From: Planctomycetota bacterium
GTDB taxonomy: Bacteria; Planctomycetota; Phycisphaerae; UBA1845; PWPN01
NCBI GenBank assembly: GCA_020346805.1
Contig: CP070790.1
Coordinates: 2,477,887-2,483,237 of the forward strand
Reading direction: 5' to 3'
DNA: 5,351 nt
Positions 4,158 to 5,351 of the stretch are shown here, piece by piece. A model generated the notes under the pieces. That model was not told where the DNA came from. It searched no databases and worked only from the letters and a program-made list of their open reading frames with translations. The first letter of the stretch is position 1, and each line of letters opens with the position of its first letter. The translations under genes and the position numbers were made by a program.

Positions 4158-5351
4158 ATGAACGGTTGTAGATTGATTTCAAAATTATGGTGGTTGTGTT
4201 CGATAACATTGTTGCTTGTCGGGTTGCTGCTGATTTCATCGGCCGGCTGCAGCGGTTTGATCACCGGACCCGACGTTTCCCGGGTGGCTGAGAAATATTT
4301 GCGGGCCTCACCCGAAGACATGCAATGGTGGCGGGATGCGAAGTTCGGCGTGTTCGTCCACTGGGGGCCGGCGAGTATGACCGGCAAGGAGATCAGCTGG
4401 TCGCGAGCCGGCGAGCGACGGGGCAGGGGAAAGTCTGAAAGAGGCACGCCGGTCGAGGTTTATGACAATCTATATAAAGAATGGAATCCGGAAAAGTTTG
4501 ATGCTGATGAGTGGATTCAGTTGGCAAAGGATGCAGGAGCAAAATATTTTGTATTTGTGTCCAAACACCATGATGGTTTTTGTCTTTTTGACAGTAAGTT
4601 GACTGATTATAAAAGTACAGCCCCCGAGGCGGCCTGGAAGCATGATGCAGTGGCTGACATTGTTGATGCCTGTCATAAAGCGGACATGAAGTGTTTCTTC
4701 TACTATTCTCCGGTTGATTGGTATCACCCTGATTACCGTACGGAAAACCACCGACGATACATTGACTATTTTCATGGTCAGATGCGTGAGCTGTTGACTA
4801 ATTACGGTCGTATCGATGGGATATGGTTTGACGGGCTGGGGGGAAGTGCGGAGGACTGGGACTCTGAGAATCTGTTCAAGATGATGCGCAGTCTACAGCC
4901 TCACCTGATTGTGAATAATCGTGGCGGGTTACCCGCAGATTATGATACGCCCGAGCAGACTATCGGCGAGTTCAAGACCGACCGTCCCTGGGAATCCTGT
5001 ATAACGATTGGTAACCAGTGGTGCTGGAAACCTGACGATACGATAAAATCTCTCCAGGAATGTATTCATACACTTGTAAAGTGTGTCGGTAGAAATGGGA
5101 ATCTTTTACTGAATGTTGACCCTATGCCCGACGGTGGGATTGAAGCGGGCCGGGCCGAACGATTCAGGGAGATCGGTGACTGGTTAGAAGAATACGGGCA
5201 GAGCATATATGCCACACGAGGCGGACCGTTCCGACTAAGCATATGGGGGGGCAGCACACAGAAGGATAATATGGTATATCTTCATATTCTTGATTGGGGA
5301 TGTTGCGATGGGATTGTTACGCTGCCGGTTATGGAAAAGAAAATCATCAAT
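4158..5351 (+). CDS. GH29 alpha-L-fucosidase lipoprotein (5' part, runs off the window)
   Basis: The first 398 codons of a glycoside hydrolase family 29 protein, open to the last base. GH29 enzymes remove alpha-L-fucose by a retaining mechanism. Seen: basic N-terminus, hydrophobic segment (about 10-28) and a lipobox-like SAGC with Cys31, so probably a signal-peptidase II lipoprotein; then MQWWRDAKFGVFVHWG (55-70), EISW (78-81), FVSKHHDGF (133-141), GIWFDGL (221-227) with Asp225 in the place of the catalytic nucleophile, NNRGG (253-257), and GRNGNLLLNVDPMPDG (311-326). The acid/base residue varies in GH29 and I do not assign it. GGAGG (4146-4150) lies 7 bases before the ATG. The 63-base gap after aroF has no terminator, so read-through is possible, but the functions are unrelated. 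After about codon 95 codon use becomes more A/T-ending than in the start of the gene and in neighbours. The real substrate could be a fucose-containing algal or host glycan. Confidence 0.92.
   Translation, partial: MNGCRLISKLWWLCSITLLLVGLLLISSAGCSGLITGPDVSRVAEKYLRASPEDMQWWRDAKFGVFVHWGPASMTGKEISWSRAGERRGRGKSERGTPVEVYDNLYKEWNPEKFDADEWIQLAKDAGAKYFVFVSKHHDGFCLFDSKLTDYKSTAPEAAWKHDAVADIVDACHKADMKCFFYYSPVDWYHPDYRTENHRRYIDYFHGQMRELLTNYGRIDGIWFDGLGGSAEDWDSENLFKMMRSLQPHLIVNNRGGLPADYDTPEQTIGEFKTDRPWESCITIGNQWCWKPDDTIKSLQECIHTLVKCVGRNGNLLLNVDPMPDGGIEAGRAERFREIGDWLEEYGQSIYATRGGPFRLSIWGGSTQKDNMVYLHILDWGCCDGIVTLPVMEKKIIN

Overview
The window looks like chromosomal DNA of a free-living bacterium of moderate GC. 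Several features suggest a Planctomycetota member of the Phycisphaerae/Sedimentisphaerales type: a lipoprotein GH29 alpha-L-fucosidase beside housekeeping genes, an rpsR gene outside the usual rpsF-ssb-rpsR-rplI cluster, and a tRNA gene without an encoded CCA end. This placement is inference from gene content and style, not a database match. All protein genes are on the + strand.

Layout. Positions 1-429 carry no convincing gene. They hold a decayed tRNA-Val-like sequence on the minus strand (137-208), a short hairpin (263-280), and a good sigma70-type promoter (331-359) pointing at the first operon. That operon encodes a Trm112/UPF0434-family protein (430-645), ribosomal protein bS18 (rpsR, 653-907) and tRNA-Arg(UCG) (929-1002). 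Then comes a 330-base stretch that looks empty at first sight but holds what I think is the main discovery: a complete leader-peptide attenuator in front of serS. After it lie serS (1336-2667), a 60-residue unknown protein one base downstream (2669-2851), a 196-base gap with a strong hairpin and a questionable aromatic-containing short ORF, an AroF-type DAHP synthase (3048-4094), and the 5' part of the fucosidase gene (4158 to the window end).

The serS attenuator. Between tRNA-Arg and serS sits a 42-codon ORF (1119-1247) with a purine-rich ribosome binding site and a possible promoter (1061-1090). Ten of its 42 residues are serine, using five of the six serine codons. It is followed by a strong intrinsic terminator (1271-1310, eight T residues) that ends only 25 bases before the serS start codon, leaving no room for a separate promoter. 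The last 14 coding bases of the leader ORF (1231-1244) can pair with the whole 5' arm of the terminator (1271-1284; 12 of 14 positions pair), which would block termination. The same segment can also pair with the leader start region (1120-1128). This matches the classical 1:2 / 2:3 / 3:4 logic of trp/his/pheST-type attenuation. Shortage of charged tRNA-Ser would stall the ribosome among the serine codons, free segment 2, form the antiterminator and allow serS transcription. When serine tRNA is charged, the ribosome reaches the stop codon, masks segment 2, and the terminator forms. Firmicutes usually control serS with a T-box; I see no T-box sequence here, and I do not know of a described serine leader-peptide attenuator for serS in this kind of organism.

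Together, most genes serve translation (Trm112-like protein, bS18, tRNA-Arg, SerRS), followed by entry into the shikimate pathway (DAHP synthase) and then a polysaccharide-degrading lipoprotein that probably begins a functionally separate region.
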